From Lachnospiraceae bacterium UBA3401 (GTDB lineage Bacteria > Bacillota > Clostridia > Lachnospirales > Lachnospiraceae), in contig DEPD01000010.1 in assembly GCA_002358575.1 (NCBI GenBank), forward strand, positions 1 to 17,608: a stretch of 17,608 nucleotides of DNA, in the 5' to 3' direction. The notes below the pieces were generated by a model, which was not told where the DNA came from, made no database searches, and saw nothing but the letters and a program-made list of their open reading frames with translations. The translations under genes were made by a program, and so were the position numbers. Below, in pieces: positions 1 to 7,581 of this stretch; positions within the stretch are counted from its first letter, which is position 1; every line of letters starts with the position of its first letter.

Positions 1-232
1 AGATATATTCCATGTGGTACAGGCTGGGGTTAAGGCTTTTTGCAAAGCAGCGCAGACCAAAGGACTTTCCCATGCCCGACCGGGCAGTAAAAACGCCGAT
101 CCCCCTTGTATCTTTAAGATAATCAAGCCGGTTCATCATCTCGGAGATATCCTTAAAAAGGAAGCGGTCTTTTTCACGGCACATTTGTTTATCAAAAGGA
201 TTAAACGACAGTCCATAGTAAGAACGAAACAT
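1..232 (-). CDS. IS-associated ExeA/TniB-like AAA ATPase, 5' part (runs off window)
   Basis: Translating the minus strand from the ATG at 232 gives an open frame to the window edge, so only about 77 N-terminal residues are present. It begins MFRSYYGLSFNPFDK and contains a P-loop, ARSGMGKS, near residues 56-63 followed by FGLRCFAKSLNP. This matches the AAA ATPase that accompanies DDE transposases in two-gene insertion sequences common in Lachnospiraceae (ExeA/TniB/IstB-like helper). The family's role is to help target and activate the transposase. The start ATG shares its A with the stop of the upstream transposase-like frame (TGATG), which suggests translational coupling and supports this start. 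The C-terminal half, including Walker B, lies outside the window, so integrity cannot be judged. Confidence 0.8.
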   Translation of the reverse strand, partial: MFRSYYGLSFNPFDKQMCREKDRFLFKDISEMMNRLDYLKDTRGIGVFTARSGMGKSFGLRCFAKSLNPSLYHMEYI

Positions 233-438
233 CAGCACTCACCCCCGATCTTTGAATAATCAATAGCAGGCGGATTGTTACGCTTTATCTTGCAGTTCTC
301 ATTTTTATCCGTCGGTCGGATTGGAAAGCGTTTTCCTTCATAAAGGATAAAGTTTAGGTGTAAATTATAACAAATATTGCACACAAGTTGGTAAAGGGTA
401 TCAATTTGACGCACGTTTTTCACTACTTTTGTTGACAA
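232..438 (-). pseudogene. C-terminal remnant of an IS transposase
   Basis: A 68-codon open frame ends in a TGA at 234-232 that overlaps the ATPase start. Its last roughly 40 residues (FILYEGKRFPIRPTDKNENC, then KIKRNNPPAIDYSKIGG) look like the basic C-terminal tail of the transposase normally encoded just upstream of this ATPase; this is recognition from memory, not a search. A full transposase would be several hundred residues, and here the frame opens only after about position 455, so the catalytic DDE domain is missing. The only in-frame starts are weak (TTG at 438). The frame also overlaps the 3' end of the SEDS-like gene at 401-438. Most likely a deletion or insertion junction left only this tail; the exact element boundary cannot be set. 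Confidence 0.5.
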
Positions 439-1714
439 CTGAACAGTAACTAACTATCTTTTCACGGCGGTGGACACTTAAAAGCAGCCCGATCAGTACT
501 GCATAGACAAGCGCAGTGCTGCCTCCACGCGTCAGAAATGGAATTGCGGCAGTCGTAACCGGAAACAATCCAACACTAATTAAAATTCCTTCAACACAAT
601 TGACAGCAAGTACCAAAAAACATGCCAGGGATACCAAAGCACCAAGCTGATTTTTCTGACGATGCACAATATTTATCGCACATAGAATAAATACTGCCAA
701 CAAAATCAAAAGCACAATGCCAACAATAAAACCAAAATAATAGATAATGGTCAATGGCAGAAATTCTCCTTCTTTAAGCCCCGGGAACAAAAGTTCTTCA
801 AAATACGCATTATTCCCAGTTCCTACCCATTTAGAACTGTTTAGAACATCTCGAATTATTTTGTAGTAATATCCTTCTGCCTCTTGATATTTTCCTCGAT
901 TAAAAAATGCAGTAAGCCGCTGAACGCGAAAGGAATATTTATTTGACCATAATAACCAGCCCCAAAATATTGTTGGTAACGTCACTACAACTGCGATAAA
1001 CGCAGTCATATATGTTTTATTCTTGCCAAACATTCCTTTTATAACTGCTGCAACAAGCAGAATTATCATACACAGAAAAAGATTGCCTGCCACCATTAAA
1101 CTGCTTGACAAATACAATGCCATCACACAGGTAAATCCAATAATCCCTGCTACCAAAAACACCGTTTTAAAGCCTTTTTTGCGCAGTTGATATAAAATTC
1201 CTGCAAACACAGGCACATACAAATATACCAAAATCGACATTGCTAGTGTACGCCCATTTATCGTTTGAAAATAGTATCGCTTGCCTATTAAAAAAACAAC
1301 TGTCAAAACAATTCCCGCTGCAATCCCTGTGCGCCCCAACACACTATAATCTAATAAACAGACCGCAGCAATAACACCAAAGCCTGCAAGTGTAAATAGT
1401 AACTGTCTGGAAATCACATAGGTTACACCAAACATTGGCATCATACATACAAGCCCTACAATACTTAAAAGAAATGTAATCAACATCATTTTCCAATCAA
1501 TCTGTGGCCGATGGATTCGGTCCATAGAAAGTCCAATCTCCACAGGATCTCCCATTTCCTGTACTGCGCGCTCCAGTGCCTGCTCATGACTCATACCCTT
1601 TTGTTCAAATGCTTCTGTCTGATCAAGAATATGATTAGAAATCTCCTGTGCGATACCTTCCCGCGCCCTGACACAACGGATTTGTTCTGTTAATATTTTT
1701 ATAAATTCCTCCAT
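401..1714 (-). CDS. SEDS (FtsW/RodA/SpoVE-like) membrane protein with N-terminal permease-prefix domain
   Basis: This 437-residue protein has two parts. Residues about 5-65 form a soluble helical domain (EISNHILDQTEAF, then ALERAVQEMGDPVEIG) typical of the permease-prefix/HAAS domain of PadR-linked membrane proteins. Residues about 75-415 are a polytopic SEDS region of roughly ten membrane segments. SEDS hallmarks are RLTAFFNRG (266-274), VGTGN (297-301), GLFPVTTAAIPFLTRGGST (382-400, compare GLLPVTGIPLPFISYGGSS) and the loop FPGLKEGEF before TIIYYFG. In FtsW/RodA that loop normally reads PExHTDF and holds the catalytic Asp; here the aligned residue is Glu317. SEDS proteins polymerise peptidoglycan glycans, but this branch is uncharacterised and may act otherwise. 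The ATG at 1714 follows a strong AAAGGAGG, 18 nt after the PadR stop. The last 15 residues or so may derive from the adjoining IS junction. Confidence 0.85.
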   Translation of the reverse strand: MEEFIKILTEQIRCVRAREGIAQEISNHILDQTEAFEQKGMSHEQALERAVQEMGDPVEIGLSMDRIHRPQIDWKMMLITFLLSIVGLVCMMPMFGVTYVISRQLLFTLAGFGVIAAVCLLDYSVLGRTGIAAGIVLTVVFLIGKRYYFQTINGRTLAMSILVYLYVPVFAGILYQLRKKGFKTVFLVAGIIGFTCVMALYLSSSLMVAGNLFLCMIILLVAAVIKGMFGKNKTYMTAFIAVVVTLPTIFWGWLLWSNKYSFRVQRLTAFFNRGKYQEAEGYYYKIIRDVLNSSKWVGTGNNAYFEELLFPGLKEGEFLPLTIIYYFGFIVGIVLLILLAVFILCAINIVHRQKNQLGALVSLACFLVLAVNCVEGILISVGLFPVTTAAIPFLTRGGSTALVYAVLIGLLLSVHRREKIVSYCSVVNKSSEKRASN

Positions 1715-1732
1715 GTTATTTACCTCCTTTAA

Positions 1733-2053
1733 TCACACCATACCTAATACATTTAAAACTGCTGTCTGGTACTCCTGCCACTCCTCCTTTTTGGACTTCA
1801 AATATTTTTTGCCACCCTTTGTAATGCTGTAGTACTTACGTATTTTTCCATTTGCTTCACTCTCATAGGAAGTTAAATAATTTTTCTCCTCAAGCGTGTG
1901 CAGAAGGGGATAAAGCGTCCCTGCCTTCAAAGTAAACACATTGTTTGACTTTGTCTCAAGCGTCTCAATCATCTCATAACCATACATGTCCCTGTCTTCC
2001 AATAAGCGTAAAATCAACATAGAAGTGCTTCCTGATATTAATGATTTGTCCAT
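1733..2053 (-). CDS. PadR-family transcriptional regulator
   Basis: From the ATG at 2053 the product is 106 residues: MDKSLISGSTSMLILRLLED, a winged-helix core with MYGYEMIETLE, then TLKAGTLYPLLHTLEEKNYL and the wing region KIRKYYSITKGGKKYL. GTLYPLLHxLE is the PadR signature, and the length matches the short PadR subfamily that has only one C-terminal helix for dimerisation. An upstream in-frame extension to 2188 exists, but it runs through the promoter and has no Shine-Dalgarno, whereas AAAGGAG lies about 9 nt before 2053. It sits directly upstream of the SEDS/permease-prefix gene. PadR plus prefix-domain membrane protein is a recurrent Firmicutes pair in which PadR represses its own operon. 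The duplicated palindrome in the promoter supports autoregulation here. The inducer is unknown. Confidence 0.9.
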   Translation of the reverse strand: MDKSLISGSTSMLILRLLEDRDMYGYEMIETLETKSNNVFTLKAGTLYPLLHTLEEKNYLTSYESEANGKIRKYYSITKGGKKYLKSKKEEWQEYQTAVLNVLGMV

Positions 2054-2128
2054 TGTAATCAATACTCCTTTCTTTTTGGAACTGTTGCAAAATAACAATA
2101 CAATTCCTTTAAACAGTGAATCAGCTTT

Positions 2129-2149
2129 ATATATAGACAATCTATATAT
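2129..2149. promoter_or_regulatory. Probable PadR operator, copy 1
   Basis: A 21-bp near-palindrome: ATATAT arms around AGACAATCT. It matches the second copy at 2163-2183 at 19 of 21 positions in the same orientation, with centres 34 bp apart. It lies just downstream of the predicted -10 of the padR promoter, where bound repressor would block transcription. Assignment to PadR is inferred from position and symmetry. Confidence 0.6.
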
Positions 2150-2159
2150 TATGCATATT

Positions 2160-2188
2160 ATTATATATCGATAATCTATATATGTCAA
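2160..2188 (-). promoter_or_regulatory. Sigma-A promoter of the padR-SEDS operon
   Basis: On the minus strand, TTGACA (2188-2183) and TATAAT (2165-2160) are separated by exactly 17 bp. This is a perfect match to the consensus housekeeping promoter. The predicted start site is near 2153, about 100 nt before the padR ATG at 2053. The spacer is occupied by operator copy 2, so a strong promoter appears to be held under repression. Confidence 0.85.
2163..2183. promoter_or_regulatory. Probable PadR operator, copy 2 (in promoter spacer)
   Basis: A 21-bp near-palindrome, ATATAT arms around CGATAATCT, with 9 of 10 arm positions symmetric apart from three central-flank mismatches when both strands are compared. 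It fills the gap between the -35 and -10 elements. Together with copy 1 it brackets the transcription start, an arrangement suited to cooperative repression. Confidence 0.6.
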
Positions 2189-2196
2189 TCTCTGCG

Positions 2197-2240
2197 CAAA
2201 AAAATACCAGACAATTCATTTCCCTTGAATCATCTGGTAT
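2197..2240 (-). terminator. Intrinsic terminator of the trmB-mnh operon
   Basis: Minus-strand RNA forms an 8-bp outer stem, ATACCAGA (2240-2233) with TCTGGTAT (2211-2204), and an inner ATTCA/TGAAT pairing. It is followed at once by seven U residues. It lies about 50 nt after the stop of the last antiporter gene and upstream of the padR promoter, so it closes the long operon and isolates the next one. Confidence 0.9.
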
Positions 2241-2290
2241 ATTTTACATCACAAAATATAATTTTTAAGTCCAAAAATTTTAGTAGTTCC

Positions 2291-4492
2291 TTAATTCACT
2301 ACCAACAGATAAATCATAGTCAACACAAGTCCCACACAGAACATAAACAGTCCAAATGATAAACTGCGTTCTATAATATGAAAATTCTCAAAAAGCTCAA
2401 TGCTCTTCATTGCAAATTTATGCGCATAATTTTTGGGCGTGTAGCCTTCTTTTCGCATCACTGTGTAATACAACAGCCGAACACGCTCCATACTTAGCCC
2501 GATAGTGTGCGTGATATAATTCCCCTCAGGCAGTTCATAAGGCAATGCACGGTCACGATAAATAGTCTTCCGAAGCAATACAACAATGGTATCCACAATG
2601 CTGTCCAAAATCCTTGCAGCAATCCCTAATACAAACGGCATGGCCGTATAAAGCACTGCTCTATATACATATTTTTCTAGGTTGAGCCATGCCGGAAAGA
2701 GTTCATGATATCCTTTTTCGTGGTTTTTGGAAAAGTGCCTGCCCAGCATCCAAAATCGCACAACCAGCAAATATACAATCACACCAACAACAATAGAAAC
2801 CAACGCCCCAGAAAGATTTTCCATAGAATAATAGTGCATGTTCTCCTGATGGTGCTCTAACAGTGCACTTAATCCAAACTGTACCAATCCATATTCTGCG
2901 ACTGGTTTTGCAACCAGATTCGGCAGAATTCCAATCAGTGGAATTGGCAGCGCACAGACGCCAATTGCCACTTTTGTCAGCACAGGCATATAATTCTTTT
3001 TCGCATCATAGGATTCCTGCACCTTTTTATCTCTGTTTTTCTCTATGAACAGCACAATAAAAAGTTTTGTCATATAGGCAACTGTCAGTCCGCCAGAGAA
3101 CAAGAACAATACCTCCGAAACTTTTATCATCATTGGTGTGGCAGCCATCACTGCGCCATTCACCGCCGCAAGTGAAATCAGCTCTCCATACTTAACAATA
3201 CTTTCATGCAAAAGGGTCTTGCTCACATAACCATTCAGGAGCGGAATGCCCCCCACACCTGCCGCTGCAAGCACAAATGTTACCAGCAAAAATGGTTTTC
3301 TATGCCCAAAACCGCGCACTTGATTTAAATCATAACTGCCCACATGCGTAAAAATCACACCTGCTGCCATAAACAAAATTAGCTTTACAAGCGAATGATT
3401 CAACATGTGAAGAAATGTTCCGTTTATCGCCATACCAAAAACAGTGACAATCTCTGAAACCTCCGCACTGTCCGCATATCCTGCACTGGCGAACGCTGTC
3501 AAAAGCTCTGCCAAAAGTGACTGCATTCCGACACCTGTCAAAATAAATCCAATCTGCGACATAGAAGAATAGGCAAGCGTTGTCTTGAGATTGCCACACA
3601 TTACTCCGCGAATACCGCCCACAGTCATTGTAGCCACACCGACAATCAGCAAAAATGCCCCCCAGCCGCCTTGGGTTGGCAGCACATCCAGCGTCAACAG
3701 CAAAATGCCAAATATTCCTGTCTTACTCAACACCGCCGAAAGCAACGCTGTTGCAGGTGCTGGCGCCTCCGTGTACGAATCAGGAAGCCACACATGCACA
3801 GGAAAGGCGCCTGCCTTCGCGCCAAACCCCACAAACATACAGCCCGCCGCTACAAAAAGCCACCCGAGATTTGCACCGCGCTGCATCAACTCTACAGCAT
3901 GTCCATACATCTCGTCGAAATAGAGTGTTCCAAGCCTTTCATACACGATAAAAAGACCCATTAAAATTGCCATACCACCCGCAATCGCAATGCCAAGATA
4001 CGTTCCTGCCGCGTACAATGAACTGCGCGTCTGCCTATGTGCCACCCACAGAAAAGAAGTGAAGGACATCATTTCAAAGAAAAAAAACAGAGTAAACAAG
4101 TCCGCAGCATAAAAGATACCCATTGTTGCACCGAGCGTCAGCAGATTACAGATATCGTATCTTATGACATTCGTGTCATCTTTCATAAATGTGTATGAAA
4201 ACAGCGCTGTTATAAACCAGGCAAAAGCAGTCACCACTCCAAACACACCGCGAAATCCTGTGTACATAAAATGCAGTCCAAGACCACCTACACCGGCAAC
4301 TTTGCAGATACCAGAGGACATTCCCCGCAAATCAAAGTACATTAGACTCAATGCAGCGATTAGTTCAACCGCAGTGGCAAAAATCATTATGAGTGCTGCG
4401 GCTTTTTTCCCCTTTGATTTTGAACGGCATATCAGCCAGAACACCACACACATCACAAAGGGAAAGAAAACAGCCCCAAAAGTATTTCTCAT
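2291..4492 (-). CDS. Antiporter-like (NuoL/MrpA/HyfB-type) subunit with long C-terminal extension
   Basis: The protein has 733 residues. Residues 1-480 are the 14-helix proton-conducting core of the complex I/Mrp antiporter family: LFTLFFFFE with Glu140 (helix 5), VGFGAKAGAFPVHVWLPDSY with Lys226 (helix 7), LSAVLSKTG with Lys257 (helix 8), MLNHSLVK with Lys370, and NGYVSK with Lys425 (helix 12). These are the conserved ion-path residues. Residues 480-733 are an extra region with further hydrophobic segments (about 560-580, 608-642 and a final one at 708-732) separated by amphipathic stretches. That recalls the lateral-helix tails of NuoL and HyfB, although it is not one I can name. It is the last gene of the operon; the ATG at 4492 follows AGGGAGGG, 16 nt after the previous gene. 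Likely a membrane subunit of the Mrp/MBH-like complex. Confidence 0.88.
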   Translation of the reverse strand: MRNTFGAVFFPFVMCVVFWLICRSKSKGKKAAALIMIFATAVELIAALSLMYFDLRGMSSGICKVAGVGGLGLHFMYTGFRGVFGVVTAFAWFITALFSYTFMKDDTNVIRYDICNLLTLGATMGIFYAADLFTLFFFFEMMSFTSFLWVAHRQTRSSLYAAGTYLGIAIAGGMAILMGLFIVYERLGTLYFDEMYGHAVELMQRGANLGWLFVAAGCMFVGFGAKAGAFPVHVWLPDSYTEAPAPATALLSAVLSKTGIFGILLLTLDVLPTQGGWGAFLLIVGVATMTVGGIRGVMCGNLKTTLAYSSMSQIGFILTGVGMQSLLAELLTAFASAGYADSAEVSEIVTVFGMAINGTFLHMLNHSLVKLILFMAAGVIFTHVGSYDLNQVRGFGHRKPFLLVTFVLAAAGVGGIPLLNGYVSKTLLHESIVKYGELISLAAVNGAVMAATPMMIKVSEVLFLFSGGLTVAYMTKLFIVLFIEKNRDKKVQESYDAKKNYMPVLTKVAIGVCALPIPLIGILPNLVAKPVAEYGLVQFGLSALLEHHQENMHYYSMENLSGALVSIVVGVIVYLLVVRFWMLGRHFSKNHEKGYHELFPAWLNLEKYVYRAVLYTAMPFVLGIAARILDSIVDTIVVLLRKTIYRDRALPYELPEGNYITHTIGLSMERVRLLYYTVMRKEGYTPKNYAHKFAMKSIELFENFHIIERSLSFGLFMFCVGLVLTMIYLLVVN

Positions 4493-4508
4493 TTTGCAAC
4501 ATCCCTCC

Positions 4509-6002
4509 CTAAATTTGGCCGCCTGCCACGCTTGTAAAAAAATTTACAAGCGGCGTGCTGTACACACCAATGACCACCATTGCAGCCACAAACAAAAACA
4601 GTGGAAACACCATGCGCCAGTCGGGGTCATGAATCTCACTTGGCAGCTTTTCATAGTCGAAATCATTTCCCGGAAAATATGCGCGAATCACAATACTAAG
4701 CATATAAATTGCTGTGAGCAGCGCCGAGATTAAAAGCCCTCCCACTCCTGCAATTATCAGTATATCACCACTTGCAAAGGCAGCTTTCGCAAGATGCCAT
4801 TTCGACACAAAGCCACAAAGCCCTGGCACTCCCATTAGCGCAAACGAAGAGATTGTAAAAATTGCAACTATTCTTGGCATTTTTTTCGCCAATCCGTCCG
4901 TCTCATACACATAATTTACATGCGCCTGTGTGATCATTGCACCTGCACAGAAAAAGGAACAAATCTTCATGGCACCATGAAACACCATATGACACAATGC
5001 ACCAACAAGACCAAGCGGCGTCATAATCAGAACGCCAAATAGTATATACGACAGATTAGAAATTGTCGAAAAAGCAAGTCTGCGCTTAATGTGTGTCTCC
5101 TTTACAGCCATGCTGCATCCATACACAATTGTAAAGATTACAATACACAAAAGAAGATGCTGTGCCCATGTTCCCCGCAAAAAATCTGTGCCAAAACTAT
5201 AATATGTCAGACGCATAATTGCAAATGCACCTGATTTTACGACTGCCACTGCATGTAAAAGTGCTGTGACAGGCGTCGGTGCCACGCCCGCCTGCGGAAG
5301 CCACGCATTAAAAGGACAGACAGCGGCCTTCACGCCAAATCCCATAAACGCCAATACATATATCAACAACAACAAATCTTTCTTGTCATCTGTCTGTGAT
5401 AAATTTAGTACGCCGCCATAGGTAAATGCAAGGCTATCCCCATAAACCACCAGAAAAATTAAGCCAATAAATGCAAAAGCTGCGCCGCCAAGCGAATAAT
5501 AAAAATACTTGCGGCTTGCATGGACAGCCTCTCTAGTCAAGGTATGCATTACCAGCGGAACTGTCACCAGTGTAAGCAACTCGTAAAAACAGTACATTGT
5601 CAACATATTTCCTGACATAGCGATGCCAAGAGTCACACCGTAAGTCGCTGTGTAAAACATATAAAATACATTTTCGTGAACGCGCCCATTGTGTTCATGT
5701 TCCATATATGGAAAGGAATACAGAGTGGCAAGTGGCCAGAGCGTCGATACCAATCCTGCAAACACCATACTCATGCCATCTATTTTAAACGAAAAATCAA
5801 GTTTTGCCCCAGCAAAATTAATCACACGAATCAACTCTGTCGGACCATGCGATAGCAGTACATAAGTCAATAATGTATTGAAGAGCACATACATAAAAAT
5901 ATAACACTCTTTGTTTCGCTTGTTCTTAAACTTTATTATCTGCAACAATATACCACCCGCAAAAGGAAGCAGTATCACCGTAAGCATCAAACCAAAAATC
6001 AT
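4509..6002 (-). CDS. Antiporter-like membrane subunit (MnhD/NuoN-type), third copy
   Basis: A 497-residue polytopic protein of the proton-conducting transporter family. Key residues are in place: MYCFYELLTL with Glu141 (helix 5), MGFGVKAAVCPFNAWLP with Lys225 (helix 7), AVAVVKSGA with Lys256 (helix 8), HMVFHGAMK with Lys346, and GLCGFVSKW with Lys401 (helix 12). The RRLAFSTISNLSYIL stretch is typical of MnhD. It shares more motifs with the 516-residue copy immediately upstream (FLRGTW, KRLAxSTxSNLSYIL, VSKWxLA) than with the other two. The neighbouring pair therefore probably arose by tandem duplication. The ATG at 6002 is preceded by AGAAGGAGG, 16 nt after the upstream stop. Expected role: one ion-translocating channel of a multisubunit Na+ or K+/H+ antiporter. 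Confidence 0.9.
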   Translation of the reverse strand: MIFGLMLTVILLPFAGGILLQIIKFKNKRNKECYIFMYVLFNTLLTYVLLSHGPTELIRVINFAGAKLDFSFKIDGMSMVFAGLVSTLWPLATLYSFPYMEHEHNGRVHENVFYMFYTATYGVTLGIAMSGNMLTMYCFYELLTLVTVPLVMHTLTREAVHASRKYFYYSLGGAAFAFIGLIFLVVYGDSLAFTYGGVLNLSQTDDKKDLLLLIYVLAFMGFGVKAAVCPFNAWLPQAGVAPTPVTALLHAVAVVKSGAFAIMRLTYYSFGTDFLRGTWAQHLLLCIVIFTIVYGCSMAVKETHIKRRLAFSTISNLSYILFGVLIMTPLGLVGALCHMVFHGAMKICSFFCAGAMITQAHVNYVYETDGLAKKMPRIVAIFTISSFALMGVPGLCGFVSKWHLAKAAFASGDILIIAGVGGLLISALLTAIYMLSIVIRAYFPGNDFDYEKLPSEIHDPDWRMVFPLFLFVAAMVVIGVYSTPLVNFFTSVAGGQI

Positions 6003-6018
6003 GATATTCTACCTCCTT

Positions 6019-7569
6019 CTAAAATAATCCAGCGGCAATTCCGTTTTGTATCCATTGAATCAAAGGCACAGGATATAACCCAAACACAAATGTAATTATT
6101 GCAAGTAGTGCAATTGGTATTAGCATTAACAGATGCGGCTCCTTGTAGTCATTGCGCATCACCTCATAGTCAGGTTCTTTTAAAAAAGCACGGATACTGA
6201 TTGGAAGCAAATATCCCGCTGTCAAAAGCGCTGAGACTAACAGTGCGGCCGGACCAATCCAAGAAAGTCCTGTCAGATCACTCTCAAGGCACCCTGTCGC
6301 CAGATACCATTTGCTTACCACACCGCTTGTCGGCGGAATGCCAATTAATCCTAGCGACACAATTGTATAACTCCCGAAAAGAATTGGCATTTTTTTGCCA
6401 AGTCCCATATATTCATTGACTTTCGTCCGTCCTGTTACAAAAATTAACGCCCCTGCAAAGAGAAACAGCGCGCTTTTTATGACCGCATGAAATATCACAT
6501 GTAATAGACTCCCTGTAAATGCAGTCAAATTTAACATGGACAATCCCAACAGTATATACGAAAGATTAGAAACTGTCGAGTAAGCAAGACGTTTTTTAAG
6601 CACTCGCTCCTTAAATGCAAGCACTGACCCCATCACAAGCGTCACTACAGCAAGAATGCCCCAGACCATCTGCACCCAAGTACCGCGCAAAAACTCTGCG
6701 CCAACGCAATAATACACGGTTCGAATCAATGCGAGGACACCACCCTTTACAATAATACCAGACAGAAATGCGGAAGCCGGTGCAGGTGCAACAGGGTGCG
6801 CTGTTGGAAGCCATGCATGAAATGGAAAACATCCCGCTTTCACGCCAAATCCCACAATCATTAAAAATACTGCAACAAGGCACATTCCAGTATTTCCTGA
6901 CAGCGCAACAACTTCTGTATCTAGCCAACCACCCACTACAAACCCCATCATATGCGCTGTCTCACTGTACTGTGCAATCCCCAAAGCTCCAGAGGCAGAC
7001 TCCTCAGACATCAAGGCATACTGATATAGAAAATAAATGCCAAACAATGCCATATATGCGCCACAAAAAGAGTAAAATAAATACTTTAAACCAGCCATAA
7101 CAGCCTCTTTTGTGCCGGAATGAAGCACTAATGGCATAGAAGCAAGTGTCATAAACTCATAAAAAAGATAGAGTGTCACAAGATTTCCCGCAAAGCACAG
7201 CCCCATCAGCACACCAAATGTTATTAGATAAAAGCTATAATATCTCTTTTCATTCCGCTCGTGTGCCATATAGACAAATGAAAAACATCCTGCCAGCAAA
7301 AATATAAAAATGACAATTCCTGCAAAAAGTGTGCCCAGACTGTCTATTGCAAAATACACTGGAATCTTATCAACAAGGTTAAATAAGACCAGCCTGTTCC
7401 CCGCCGCGCCGCTCATTGTATAAACTGCCACAAGTGCACACACCAAAAAAGACACGCCTGTCACTTTTAAAAGATGCTGTCTGTTCTCCAATACACGCTC
7501 TGGCAAAAAAAGCAAAATAAATCCCACTAGGACGGGCAGGACAACCGAAACCAAAATCATATAATTCAT
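6019..7569 (-). CDS. Antiporter-like membrane subunit (MnhD/NuoM-type), second copy
   Basis: A 516-residue polytopic member of the complex I/Mrp antiporter family. Glu138 sits in LYLFYEFMTLASMP (helix 5), Lys244 in VGFGVKAGCFPFHAWLPTAHP (helix 7), Lys275 in GIIVKGGVLALIR (helix 8), Lys365 in VIFHAVIKSALF, and Lys420 in PTSGVVSKW (helix 12). All the residues thought to relay protons are therefore present. A loop of about 30 residues (187-216, EESASGALG onward) between helices 6 and 7 is longer than in the neighbouring copy. The ATG at 7569 has GGAGG six nt upstream and lies 12 nt after the previous stop. It resembles the 497-residue subunit most, suggesting local duplication followed by divergence. 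Confidence 0.9.
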   Translation of the reverse strand: MNYMILVSVVLPVLVGFILLFLPERVLENRQHLLKVTGVSFLVCALVAVYTMSGAAGNRLVLFNLVDKIPVYFAIDSLGTLFAGIVIFIFLLAGCFSFVYMAHERNEKRYYSFYLITFGVLMGLCFAGNLVTLYLFYEFMTLASMPLVLHSGTKEAVMAGLKYLFYSFCGAYMALFGIYFLYQYALMSEESASGALGIAQYSETAHMMGFVVGGWLDTEVVALSGNTGMCLVAVFLMIVGFGVKAGCFPFHAWLPTAHPVAPAPASAFLSGIIVKGGVLALIRTVYYCVGAEFLRGTWVQMVWGILAVVTLVMGSVLAFKERVLKKRLAYSTVSNLSYILLGLSMLNLTAFTGSLLHVIFHAVIKSALFLFAGALIFVTGRTKVNEYMGLGKKMPILFGSYTIVSLGLIGIPPTSGVVSKWYLATGCLESDLTGLSWIGPAALLVSALLTAGYLLPISIRAFLKEPDYEVMRNDYKEPHLLMLIPIALLAIITFVFGLYPVPLIQWIQNGIAAGLF

Positions 7570-7581
7570 TGCAATCCTCCC

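Noticed and set aside
2054..2188. N-terminal extension of the PadR frame
   Set aside because: It would be translated from the promoter and operator DNA; the ATG at 2053 has the Shine-Dalgarno and the family-typical N terminus.
3585..3964. Three overlapping plus-strand open frames of about 100 codons
   Set aside because: Antisense shadows of the 733-residue antiporter gene; composition follows the opposite-strand codons.
4164..4733. 189-codon plus-strand open frame
   Set aside because: It lies antisense across two well-supported antiporter genes, has no ribosome binding site and gives a low-complexity, domain-free product.
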